From Scopulariopsis brevicaulis (lineage: Eukaryota > Ascomycota > Sordariomycetes > Microascales > Microascaceae): a stretch of 64,000 nt of DNA. The notes under the pieces are model-generated. The model saw nothing but the letters and a program-made list of their open reading frames with translations. It did not search any database and was not told the DNA's origin. The position numbers were made by a program, and so were the translations under genes. Below, piece by piece: positions 35,911-46,854 of the stretch (within the stretch, counting starts at the first letter, position 1; each line of letters begins with the position of its first letter). The stretch covers positions 62,001 to 126,000 of the forward strand of contig JAGFNX010000286.1 in the NCBI GenBank assembly GCA_017657125.1. The letters run 5' to 3'.

Positions 35911-38416
35911 GTTGGCGGATTGGAGTAGTTGTAGGCGGGAATTAGGCCGATTATAAAATATTAAGTATCGAAGAACAAAGCGAGAGACGCTGCAGGTCGA
36001 ACTGAACGAGTGTGAGGTGCGGCGGAGATGGCAAGGAGGAAGAGGAACATCGGGAAGCTGGGGGAGGGGTGCCAGGCAGGTCGTTTATTATAAACAGAGC
36101 CATCAGGAACTAACAAGGGTTGGCTGGACTGGGGGCGGGGAGGTCATTTCTTGGCTGCAGGCTCGTGCCGGGAGCGCTTCCTCTCATCTCGTGTTTGGAT
36201 CCCGTCGCGTCGAATCGAGCGGCCGAGTCGACCCCGTTGCGCGAGGGGTCTGAGGATCCGTCCAACCAGAGCCCAGAGCCAAGACAGCGCCAGCGGAGTA
36301 CCCGACCGACAAACGATACGAGGTAGGGTGCTTATTCCTAAATATAATGGCGGGTTGAGGTTGTCCCCAGGACTTCTGGGGCCAGGGTCCATGGCCCTCA
36401 AGATCGGCAGAATGCACTCCGATCTTCTCCTTTCTCTCTCGCGCTAGCATAAAAAGCTAAGATTGAGGCCGGGGTAGAGGTCCAGGATCAAATAGTACAT
36501 CCTCCTCGGCGTACCTCGGTATGTATGGGAGTACCTCTATCCAGCCTACCCAGTCCCTTTAGGGACAAGGCCGCCGCCCAAGCGACTTTGAACTATCGGC
36601 GAACCCAGCACACAGCGAGGTACAGCGCGCTACCTGCGCTAGTGGAAACGACCCTGGGCGGCGTCGCGTTTTATGCAGCCTGCCGCCACCATATCTCAGC
36701 TAATAGGCTGGTTAAATTACCCGGCGCTTCAAACGGCAGTCCCTGATCGAATGCATCTTGTGTCGTAAGTATTGAGGGCTCCCTTAAGCGGAAGTTCTCT
36801 TCTTTTCCGATTGTCTGGCGGAGGAGAATTGTCGGTCTTACGGAGTCTCAGTGTGATGTTGTCAAGTGCGACTCAAGTCTGCCTCGGATATACGTACTCT
36901 AGTGTCCCGCTCCGTTAGGACGGAGAAGCCCGCTTTGCCGTCGAATACGGACACGCTAGTTGTGCAGTGTGGTGTTATGCGTTGTGGAGAAAAACGGCTC
37001 ACTCGTATCGAGGAGTGGGCACCAGACCTGCAGCTCCGGACCGGGGAGACCGCGACCAAATCTCTTGGCGTACTCGGTCACTGAAAGTATCAAGTGTGTA
37101 CCATAAAGTTGGACACTGTGCTTTGGGCTTCTTGCTCCTATTTCCTACGTACTTGTAGGAACCTTCCAGTGTGTGGCCCATCGTGCAAGGATGATAGGTA
37201 CATGCAAGGTCACGGGCCACGCCCAAATGATGATGGCGTCGATTAATTATGCAGTCCAGCGTCTTTCACATTCAAAGCGGGCGTCGGTCGCCGCTTCCAG
37301 GTCCGCCGCCAGCGCCATGCAGAGCAAGAATACTCGCGGGTACAACTTACAAGGGGTGGAACAGAGCGTCACGCTATGTCACCTTGCCAGGCTGCATCTC
37401 CAACACATGAGGAGATTGCAGAGACATGGGGTGGCCAAGTCTTCGAGGCCATCATTCCTACTTCCCTGCGAGTACGGACAGCCTGAAAAGCCTGGTTGCT
37501 ATCGTGCCACGCCTCGGCCGCCTCCACGGAAAAGTGTGGAAACAAAGTGCTCACTTGCGGGTCCGAGGCGTACTGCGGAGAATAAATGACCTTGCGTGGG
37601 TACAGCCTTACAGGCCCCATGAGCTATACGTGGGACCTCGGAGTCGACGTCGGCTCTTTCTTCCCCATGGCGTTGCACGGGGTCGCGTTACTGGAGCGGA
37701 CATGAAGGGGGTCAGACACACAGAAGGGCCCTTGTATGAGGCGACAACGTAGCTTAATTCAACCGTTCTATTCTTATATAGACGGAAACTAAATCTTGAT
37801 GAGTGCCAGCGGCTTGCTCAGAGCGACGAATAGACGTGGGCCTGTGTCCCTGGGCCGAACGAATCATCTTGAATCGCACGTCGAAAACGGCTACTGCTGC
37901 AAGAACAATCCATGTTCCAACGGTCTTTCCTCATCGTACTTGTCCGAGGAAGCCCAGACCGGGACCCCGTTGGGGATATGGAAGGCACGTGGTGAATGTA
38001 CGTACCTACTGACTCGAAGGTACCTGTGTTGCCGAATAGCAGTACGACGACCCATTGGAATTGTTTTAAACCATTCCCGGGCTTGGTGCTATTCTGCGCA
38101 GCTCGACGTCTGCCATTGTGGTTTGACGTTTTGATCTACCTGCGGTCGATACCGACTCGTCATCAGGATCCCTCGAGGTTTCGTGGTAGCAAAACGAAGC
38201 TAGCCAGGTGGCTACGCGTACAATGGATCAAGTCAACTCATAATATACATTGCAAATCTAAACAAGTGGGCGGAAGGAGGGTGCGTCCCGACCGTCTACA
38301 CCCAGCCCTGCCCGCCGCCCTAAGAACCAACTATTTAGATACAGTGATGACAGTGTCCGTCCGAGCAGCAAAAAAAAAAAGGACGCAACAAGACGAGAAG
38401 GCCCCGGCCGGGAAGA
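35911..38416. other. 2.5 kb without a recognisable gene
   Basis: The left end must hold the promoter of the secreted-protein gene; TTTATAATAAA-like sequence lies near 36082-36093 on its strand. The remainder has only short, overlapping, featureless open frames. No RNA gene or repeat array was seen. Confidence 0.5.
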
Positions 38417-39008
38417 CTACAGGACCTCGCTGATGATCTTGGCCGCCTCGCTGTATGTCTGGAGAAGACCTTCGCACTTCTCACGCTCCTTCTTGACCCC
38501 GTCATCCTCGTACAACAGCTCCTCGAACATGCTCTCCTTGTACAGCTCGCTGACAAGCCTATTCTGAACAACGTCCTTGCAGTGGTTCACCAGGAGGTGC
38601 ATGACCGCCTTGGGGACCTGGTCCGCGATAGACTCCCGCACAATGCTAAAGTACGACGAGATCAATGCCCGGATCAGGTCCGTCTCCATTGCCTCTCTAT
38701 CAGTCAATGTGGGCTCCGCTCCGGGTCCCTGTGTGTATGTGTCAGAATCCTGCCGTGCCGCCACCTCAAGGGTGTTACTCACAAACTGAGCTCCCAGCTC
38801 GCCCGCCTGGACACCATCTTCTTCTTCGCGCCCGCCCGATCGGAGGGCCAGCTTGTCGTCTGGCTGGCGGATGCTTTGTGCAATGCTGGGCTCGGAATTC
38901 TGGCTAACGTGCCTCGCCCCAACAACCCCTTGCGGTCCCTGGTGCGGGGGCCCGTCTTTGCCGAAGAAGTAATGAAGGAATGAGTCGCGAGCGTTACCAA
39001 TGCCGGGG

Positions 39009-39049
<41 letters not shown>

Positions 39050-41044
39050 AAATCGCGATGGCGAGGACGAGCGCGTCCCGTTGATGGCTGCTGCGATCCC
39101 GCCAGCGCCGTTCTCCCGGACGCTCGGCGACATGCTTCTTAGCTGCTTAGACGGGTGTTTCCTGAGGCTCGAGACGTCACCACGCTCCGCCCGGGGGGAC
39201 GCCACTTCATCGTTGTCGAGAGTTTCGGCCCCGTTGGTGCCAAGCTCCTTCAACCTCCGCTTCTCCCGCTTTTCCCTTTCCTCTTGTATCAGACGCTTCC
39301 TCTCCTTCTCCTGTCGCGAGGTAACCACCTGCCCCATTGCAGCAGCCGCACCCAAGAAATTCGGGTGGTTCGTGTTGATATAGGCGCGTTGGATGGCGAT
39401 CAGAGACTCGACATATGACGAGGCCGGGCCCAACCGCTCCCTGAGGAGATCAGAAACCACTTCGATGAGCTTGGCCTGCAACCTCGGGAACCGGGATAGC
39501 TCAGTGGAGCCGCAAGTGTGGCAAATCTTGATCAGCTCCTCATAAACAAGCTCCACGCAGCGCTGACTGGGGATCTCGAGAAGCTTGATTTGTGGCTTGA
39601 CTAGAAGGTCGAAAGCCATCTCGGGTACGAAGAGGCTCGGCCTTGGTCCTGTGGAGTTGCGGATGGCAGTACGTATGTCCAGCGCCGATAGGTTGGACGT
39701 GGGATCGATGGACTCTAGGGAATTCCCAAAGACGGAGTTGAAGATGTAGTAGATCCGAGCGCCTCCAGACAGCTCTTTGGTGGAGATCTCGGTAGACGTG
39801 CCATCGATGGAGGTCGTGAAGGACGTCGCGAAGCGTGTCATCAACTGGAGGATGAGCGAACCACGATGCTCCTTGCCGCTGAAGTGCATGTCCCCATAGC
39901 TAGCCAGTTCCTGCTGCGTCTGCCCCATCAGCGTGTTCAGCCGAGCCTTGATGTCGGGTAGACGCTCTCGGATATGGGTCAACAAGGTGCTGTTCAACGT
40001 CTTGGCGAGGAAACGCGTTCCGCAGCGGGCGGCAATGTTCCGGTATGCGGGGTGATGCTTGAAGAACTCAGCCTCGGCCTGGAGGGCGTCCTCCATTGGC
40101 TTGCCGCCTTGAATATCTTGCTGAGATCGGTTGACGACGCCGATGAAGCCGAGTTTGAGCGGGTAGACACGCCCAGACAGGATTTCAAACGCATTAGTCC
40201 CATGGTCCATTAGATCAACCTTTGTTAGCACCCCGATCGTCCGTCTTCCCAGCGGATCGACATGCCTGGCGAGCTTGAGCGCCTCGGAGTTCACAATATC
40301 AACATTTGCTGGGGAAACGGCAAGAATGATGCTGTTTGGCTTCGCAATGTACTCCGAGATAAGGTTCCGTGTCTGCTTCTCGATATCCGTGGGCTGATCG
40401 CCGATGGGTACCTAGATGAGCGGAGACGGCGTTAGAACAAGCTGTCCAAGCAAACCATTCGCCACATTCCAACTCAAGTGGAGAGCGGTACCTTCGTCAA
40501 GCCGGGCAGATCAACGAGAGTCAGGTTCAGGACGTGGGGAGAGTATATCTTCAAGTTTATCGGCTGCCTGTTGATACCCTTGTTGTTGCCCGCAACGCGC
40601 GACGTCTCACTCTCGATCTCCCTCTTTACGTCGCTGAAATCGGTGAACCTTCGGTTCGGGATGTGGTGGAATTCGGCCCATTCCGATCGACGGGCAGCGT
40701 TAGGTGATCGGTAAGGATCGTGAGCCGGCTCGGGAGCAGAGTCATCCTCGGGGACATTGATGAGCTGGAGAATCAGGGGCCGTCGGGTGACGATGCCGCT
40801 GCCCCTCGGAAGAAAGTCGCGCCCGACGATGTTCTCTAATACAGAGGATTTGCCGGCAGATTGTGAGCCAACGACAACCTAGACAAGAACCAGGTTAGAT
40901 ATTCAAGATCGCAAGTCGTCCGGCTACTCGCAGCGGTCTTCTTACAATTTGAGGAAGGTCAAGTGAATCGCTGCCGATGGTGTTGAAGACGAGGTCTTGC
41001 AACTTATTCACGATGCCAAGGAGGTCCTCGCCGAGAGCCGCCAT
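38417..41044 (-). CDS. DNM1: Dynamin-related GTPase of mitochondrial and peroxisomal fission
   Basis: Four exons, 40946-41044, 40492-40878, 38783-40411 and 38417-38728, give 808 residues. Dnm1 (Drp1) assembles on outer mitochondrial and peroxisomal membranes through Fis1-type adaptors and drives fission. GTPase motifs: GSQSAGKS (residues 37-44), VTRRP, LVDLPGLTK and TKVDLMD. The middle domain follows (RGSLILQLMTRFATSF, SIDGTSTEISTKELSGG, STGPRPSLFVPEMAFDLL). Then comes a long variable B-insert with 14 consecutive Asn and the Dnm1 signature FLHYFFGKD. The GTPase effector domain closes the protein (LIRALISSYFSIVRESIADQ, VPKAVMHLLVNHCKDVVQNR). NTNHPNF and FLHYFFGKD fit Dnm1 rather than the vacuolar Vps1. 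The 54-bp intron at 38729-38782 has no stop and would be in frame if retained. Confidence 0.96.
39008..39049 (-). repeat. (AAC)14 coding microsatellite encoding polyasparagine
   Basis: Forty-two bases of perfect GTT repeat on the plus strand (AAC on the coding strand) encode 14 Asn in the disordered B-insert of DNM1. Pure codon repetition suggests recent slippage expansion rather than selection for a specific sequence. Confidence 0.97.
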
Positions 41045-41921
41045 GACGTTGTTGAGCCGGTGCGGGAAACCGGAAACCCGTCTTGTCTTGTAGGGGGTCT
41101 CGATGAGATATAGCTATTGCGATTTTTGGACGTGGAAGGGGGGGATCGGCTCGATTGCGATTGCGCGGGTTCGCCTCGGTAGGCTGTGAACGGTTTAATT
41201 TTTTCTCCGCGTTTTTTTTTAGGTCGGACGCGACCGATCAACTCAGCACCATTTAATGAAGTCGAGGTCGAACCGGGATTTCGAGTTCGGGGCAGAAATG
41301 CTCGGCCTGTGCTGGAAGCCGTTCGGTAGCTGACGACAATGCAAGAGGTGTCGCGTCTGACCTCGGTGCGTTGCGTATTTTCCAGGATGCATGGAAGGTC
41401 CAAGGGTCTGGACGTGAAGACGTGCATGTGTATATGACATAATGCTCTTATCCCCTAGGCGCTCGGGGCTATGTATCAAAGCAGGTAGCGATCGTTATGT
41501 CCATGCATGGACCTACGAGGATGGGCCGTGCCAGATGGGCACAAATCCCAGTATGAAGATGAAACTTCCTGATCCAATAATGGCCTTTTATAATATTACG
41601 GAAAATCTCCCCATCTGGTCTATTGGGTGCATTAGGCGGATTATTGCCATCCAACATCCATCCGGCAGGAATTGCCGTGTGAGCTTAGTTCTCTGAGCTA
41701 GTGAGGGCGCTCTTTACACTATAGGGATATCGCTTTCACGAGGCGCCGCCCACTTATACCCGTGTACTTGGTATGTCCGGCCTGATCATTGGCGACGAAA
41801 ACTAATTCGTCCCTCAGCACTAACAACCCGCCTTTCGTCCGATACTCGCAGTAACGGTGACCACCATATCAGTAATGGCGAAGCTGTGACGACATAATCT
41901 TGCATTCTTGTCATCCCAACC
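41045..41921. promoter_or_regulatory. Divergent promoter interval of DNM1 and COX19
   Basis: The 877-bp interval lies between the two start codons and has no other gene. It includes an AT-rich TTTTATAATATTACG-like patch near 41583-41597, which may be core-promoter DNA for either direction. Both products are mitochondrial, so shared control is possible but not shown. Confidence 0.4.
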
Positions 41922-42459
41922 ATGAGCTCTTTCGGTGGCCCAGGGGCGAAGCCGACGACGAAGCCGACGCCGTAAGTTATTGGCGTGGTGCCTGATGTCT
42001 TGCCCGCAGAACCTCAGCTGATCTCCCGTCAGTCCCCAACGAGGAAGCTTTCCTCTTGACCACGAGGGTAAGTTTTCCTCAATTCCAATGGTATTTGCGA
42101 TGCCACTTACTCATGTAACCCGCCTTGTCATTGTAGGGGAGTGCAAGCATATCATGTCATCCTATCTGTCGTGCATGCAGAAGGTTAGAGGGGTCAACGA
42201 GGACGAGTGCCGTGATCTTGCGAAGGCATACTTGGGTTGCCGTATGGACCGGTGAGTCTTTCTGCATGGAAACAGGCAGCGCCTGTCCTGGCCACCACAT
42301 GCCGAATGCCGCTAATGTCGCCCGAAACCCAGCAACCTAATGGCGAGGGATAAATTCGAGAACCTTGGGTACGCAGAGAATCCGGTCGGGAAGGCGGATG
42401 GCGCGAGCCAGGGGAAACCTGGTGCGAAGGGAGGTGTGCCAGGAGAGCTGCAGTGGTGA
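41922..42459 (+). CDS. COX19: Cytochrome c oxidase assembly protein Cox19 (twin CX9C)
   Basis: Four small exons, 41922-41971, 42033-42067, 42137-42251 and 42333-42459, give 108 residues. Cox19 is a copper-binding intermembrane-space protein that works with Cox11 in cytochrome oxidase assembly and is imported by the Mia40 relay. Spliced sequence gives the family hallmark PPQRGSFPLDHEGECKHIM. The twin CX9C motif follows, with Cys at 31, 41, 53 and 63, and then RMDRNLMARDKFENLGY. The Gly/Pro/Lys-rich tail ends PGELQW. No open frame longer than about 50 codons exists, so ORF-based calling would miss it; the exact phase at all three introns and the matching motif make the model secure. An AATAAA at 42731-42736 is a candidate polyadenylation signal. 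Confidence 0.96.
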
Positions 42460-43074
42460 ATTTGCCCCTCGTCTCGTTCATCCAGAGACGGGGAAGGGGC
42501 TTTACAAGGTAGTGAAACTGGAAGTGGCTGTCATCAAATACATGTATATTAGAAATGTTGTTATTATGCCGAGGAGCCAAATGCTTGACCAACGGGGTCG
42601 TGCCAGGTCCGTGTATGCGCCGGAGAGCCATGTGCTTCACTTCCGATCGCCTGAGTCGGAGGATACGGGCTTGCGGCCAAACCGGCACCGGGACGTCAAA
42701 CTTAGTTGCCTAGTCAACCTGGCCTCGTCCAATAAACACGCAGATGAACTCCACCCTGGCACCCCGACCTCCTCAGGCTGGACGCCATGCTTGGATTCAA
42801 CTGCAGCGCCAACGCCTCAATCACACCCATGATGCCCCCTCGCTTATATATTTTTATCGACAACAAAGCCCACATCCCGTCCCTTTGAAACCAGCACACG
42901 AGGAAAACCACGCAAGCTAACGATCGCCCGCCCATCCCTTTCGACGAGCCCGGCCAATCCATCGATACCCAATCCTCAGAAGAGCGACAGCTGTGTTACA
43001 ACCTGACCTACCTACCTTCCGCAACCACTTCGTTCGCCTGAGATAGGGCGCCGAAGCCCTTCGACTCAAAAACG
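42460..43074. other. Intergenic: COX19 3' region and LIM-gene promoter
   Basis: Both flanking genes are on the plus strand. The right half is C/A-rich with CCC-type blocks just before the LIM-gene ATG, as in fungal leaders. No other gene was seen. Confidence 0.45.
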
Positions 43075-45524
43075 ATGTTTGGCCGAGGCAAGCCTCGAGA
43101 AGGAAGCCGAAAGGTGACGCCGCCGTCAGCGGCCTACATGACGAACGAACAGTTTGGTAAGGCACACTCTACACCGAGCATCGTGTCTTCGACTCGACCC
43201 TGGTCCGGTCGCCACTGACTATGACGGCAGCATCATACCTCTCCGGTCTTCGGGAGAACAGAGTGAGCCGTCCCGGCGGTTCTCGCGAGCAGCACGCGCC
43301 AACGCCGCCTCCAAGGCAGTATGCTCCAACACCACCTTCGAGGGATCGCCGTTCCATCGGTCAAATGAGCGGGCCCCAGCCGATGGCTCCTCAACAGGAA
43401 ATCCCTAGAGCCCCGTCTGTTGCGGCCTCCAGCGTCCGATCTCGATATTCGATTGGCCCCAACGCTCGGGACTATTATCACGAGCGGTCGGCCACGCCGC
43501 TACAGCCCTCGGAGGTCGTACCGACAGCAACATACATGGAAAGGGGCCAACGCTGGATGGAGAAGGAAGAGGCCTATTCCCTCCGACAAGCGATGGATGA
43601 CATGCAAGTGGGGGATGCTGGGCCGCCCAGCAGCGCTGCTGCGGATGATCAACGCCTATACGAAGCTGCCCTGAACGAGGCGTCGGAGCTTGTCTGGCAG
43701 CACCAGAACCCTAGCCGACCGCCACCGCCCGATGCGCCGTACCGGTATCGCCCGCATCTTAGGAAGAATAGCTACGCGCACGCCCGGACGGCAAGTGTGG
43801 GCATGTACGGAGATGAGATCGTCGCCAGTGGTCTCGCAAGGGATTCCTCGCGGCGCCCCATGTCCGGTAGCTCCGATGAGAGTGCCGGGGTCTCGGCAAG
43901 TTCACAGCATGCACATGGAGGTGTCGCTCCTAGCGACAGTTGGAAGCCAGCGGATTCGAGCGCCACAGCTCCTTCTAAGTCATTCGGTGGCATCGGCACT
44001 GGGAGGCCCGCGGTCCCCAACGGGCCCCGTCAGAGCACGTCGCAGCGCGGCAAGCGCAACATCAGCGGTGAAGTCGGGAAACCCTTCACCGTAGATCAGA
44101 TATGGGAAGAGCCAGAGGCCGGATCTACTTCGAAGAGGGTATCGGAGCAAGACCCTCCGCCCGTGCTCGAATCGAAGGGCAAGAATCCCCTTAACCGGGT
44201 GCATTTCAGCCCTCCGAAGCCAACTCCCTTCCCGAGGCGAGATACTGGCCGAGATTCTCCTTCTCGCTCTCGCGACCCGCTGTACATGACAAACCCGGCT
44301 GTCGCCGCCAGGCCCCCGTCCCCCGAGAAAGAGGACAGGATACAGGGCGTTGAGGTTCGCGGCGACGACATCCGCCAGGCGACCAGCATGAGACTCAAGG
44401 ACCGAAGCGACAGACTGCCAACTCCGTCGGCCGTTAGCGACAATCCGGGCCGCCCCATTGTAAGCTTTGACGCGAGGTGGACTCCTCCAGACCAATCGAC
44501 TGATCGTAGACCAGAACGTAGCCGCGGCCCCCCGGCGGTGGCTATCCCATCTATTGTCATGGACGAAGATGCGAAAGCCGCCGCGCCACAGGGCAGTGGT
44601 CCAGTCCCGTCTATCAGCGTAGACGATGGCGAGGGGGCGGCAAACCCAACTATCCCTACGATACAAGAACCTTCCCCCCCGGTCCCATCGATCAACGTCG
44701 ACGACTCATCGAACGACGGCGGAGTACCCATTGTCGTCACGCCAGGGGAGAATCGCAGCGCCAATTCTCGCCCACTTCCGCAGCCTGGAAAGTCTGCCTG
44801 CCGCGCGCGACCTGCCCGCCCGTCGCCTGATGCGTTTCCTCCCGGCACGAGTCTCTGCAACGAATGCGGCTTTCCCTTACAAGGTCGGTTTGTGGCGCTT
44901 GCGGGCTCGGCCTACAAGTTTCACCCGCAGTGCCTCGCCTGCTTTGCATGCGGGACCAGCCTAGAGGCACTCGAGATAAGCCCCGAGCCGGACTCGTTCC
45001 GGCAGGACCGCCTCGAGCGAATCCAGCGTCGCGCCGCTGGCGAGGTGCTCGAGGAGGTTCCGGGCAATACCATGGCGGAGGATGGGGATGACCGGTTCCG
45101 GCTGTATTGCCATCTGGACTGGCATGAGCTCTTCGCCCCGCGCTGCAAGCATTGCAGGACGCCCATCCTTGGGGAGCACATCGTTGCCCTTGGGCACCAT
45201 TGGCACTACGGCCACTTTTTCTGCGCAGAATGCGGCGATCCTTTTGAACACGGCATGACGCACATAGAGAAGGACGGTTACGCGTGGTGCGTCAAGTGCC
45301 AGACCAAGCGGACGGAGAGGCGCGCTCCAAAGTGCAAGATGTGCAAAGTGCCCGTGGTTGGGCAATACATCCAAGCTCTCGGAGGGGAATGGCATGAAAC
45401 TTGCTTCCGCTGCGCACACTGCAGTGGAGGGTTTGACGATGGCCAGATCTTCCCAACGGAGAGCGCTTCGGGTTCTATGATTGTTCTCTGCACAGGCTGC
45501 AGGATGCGGGACTTGAAGAGGTAG
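43075..45524 (+). CDS. Three-LIM-domain protein (paxillin-like)
   Basis: Two exons, 43075-43156 and 43231-45524, give 791 residues. The first ~560 residues are Pro/Ser/Arg-rich and mostly disordered. They include a repeated short motif of the type PSI(S/N)VDD (VPSISVDDGEG; VPSINVDDSSN; related AIPSIVMDEDA). Three LIM zinc-finger domains follow: LIM1 from about residue 570 (CNECGFPLQGRFVALAGSAY), LIM2 from about 665 (CKHCRTPILGEHIVALG) and LIM3 from about 729 (CKMCKVPVVGQYIQALG). LIM1 carries an insert of about 40 residues between its zinc fingers. LIM domains bind proteins. Fungal relatives such as Pxl1 act in actin organisation, cytokinesis and polarity, so a cortical or septal role is likely but inferred. 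MFGRGKPREGSRKV is the start because it is the first ATG and splices in phase. Confidence 0.92.
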
Positions 45525-45824
45525 ACATCCTGCGCGGCAAGACTGAGACCTGGAAGGCACACACGCACGGAGAAATAGGAGGGAAGTGATCAATCAGACT
45601 GCGTTTTGAACGACAAAAACTCATGAGCTGCGCATTAAACATGTCCCTCCCTCCCTATTGACGCCACCCGATGGCCCGGCATCCGGACCGGTCGTCGTAG
45701 TAACGAGAAACCCCTAAACCCCTCCCTTTCCGCAGCTTTAACACAAACAGGGAAACGTAGACTCGCGTAAATGGTCCGCGCAACTATCCACGAAAAAAAA
45801 CGAAAAAACAATCTCCTGCCTTAG
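45525..45824. other. Convergent 3' interval between the LIM gene and SUMO
   Basis: About 300 bp between two convergent stop codons. It is A-rich at 45790-45809 with A runs. No further feature was seen. Confidence 0.5.
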
Positions 45825-46162
45825 CTAACCCCCAATCTGTTCCTGGTGAACCTCGAGGGTATCACCGTCGCACATCTCGAGCTGCGAAACGATATGTTAG
45901 CATCTTCCCACAGCGAAAAAGGAAAGCAAGGCAACGATACCGTGTCGGGCGTGTCTTCCGTCTGTACACGAGCTCCCTCGAAGAGGAAGCGAACGGACTC
46001 CATTTTCTTGCCCTGCCTGTCGCAGAAAGCCCTCATCAACTTCTCGAGCCTGGTGTTCCGCTTGATCTTGAAGAAGACCTCGTTGTTGTTGTCGGTGACT
46101 TTGATGTTCAGATGCTCCGCGCCCTGTGCGGGATCTGCGCTGCCGTTATTGTTGTCGGACAT
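45825..46162 (-). CDS. SMT3: SUMO (ubiquitin-like modifier), encoded ending at the di-glycine
   Basis: Two exons, 45941-46162 and 45825-45881, joined across a 59-bp intron with a GCTAAC branch site, give 92 residues. The N-terminus is a short polar tail (MSDNNNGSADPAQGAEHLNI) and the ubiquitin fold follows (KVTDNNNEVFFKIKRNTRLE, KLMRAFCDRQGK, SVRFLFEGARVQTEDTPDTL, EMCDGDTLEVHQEQIGG). SUMO is conjugated to lysines through its C-terminal glycine by the E1-Ubc9 cascade. Unusually, the stop codon directly follows GG (residues 91-92), so no tail remains for Ulp-type processing. The N-terminal TDNNNEVFFK segment lacks an obvious consensus psi-K-x-E site. Confidence 0.95.
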
Positions 46163-46854
46163 GGCACGGTCTCGGTTCGCGAAGGTGGGGGTGGGCTCGG
46201 TGTATGGCTGGCTACTCTGGTCAAAATAGAAGTCAGCGACCGGCTACCGGACATGTAGAAGTAGTCTGTAGTGGCATGGGGCTGGCTTACTCGAAGGCAA
46301 CCGCGATGCGAGGATGCAAAAGTGGATGGTGTTGTGGCTATCGAGGATGTCGGTGCGAAGTGGGCCGCGTCGCAATGGAAGCGATTCGGGGAAGAGTGGG
46401 GTGGAACTTGGTGGGGTTAGGAAATCGGTTCCAGCCTGCAAGGCAGAAACAACCCTGCGAGATGTCGATGTGTCGCTTCTTCTGGCGCGATTGAGTTCAA
46501 GACGGCAAAAAATATCGAGATATGTGGATATTTGAGGCACGTAAATGGAAAACTCCAACACCAGAGGAGCTGACGAGATGTATGGATTGAAGTATTGCTT
46601 GTCTGCGTGGTCTGGTGTGGTGGGATATAGTGGAGAGCATGACGGGTTGAGGATGTTGGGCCGATGCCTTAGGACTCAGAAGGTGGGCCCACTCGAAAGG
46701 CTCTGCCAGCTCCTGAGGAAAGCGCTGGCAAACCTTTTCCACGCTTGGAAGGCGCGACCTTACATGTTACGCACCGACGCGCCTGCCATTTAGACCTCGC
46801 GGGAGAAGAAAGGAAAATAAAGGACCGCTCCTGGGTTCACGATAGATAGTCGTC
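46163..46854. promoter_or_regulatory. Divergent promoter interval of SUMO and CMC4
   Basis: The 692-bp interval holds both promoters and leaders. Plus-strand and minus-strand frames of about 100-120 codons here lack family features. No clear TATA box was seen. Confidence 0.4.

Noticed and set aside
38417..41044. Vps1 as the identity of the dynamin gene
   Set aside because: FLHYFFGKD, NTNHPNF and the long B-insert fit Dnm1/Drp1; Vps1 lacks these features.
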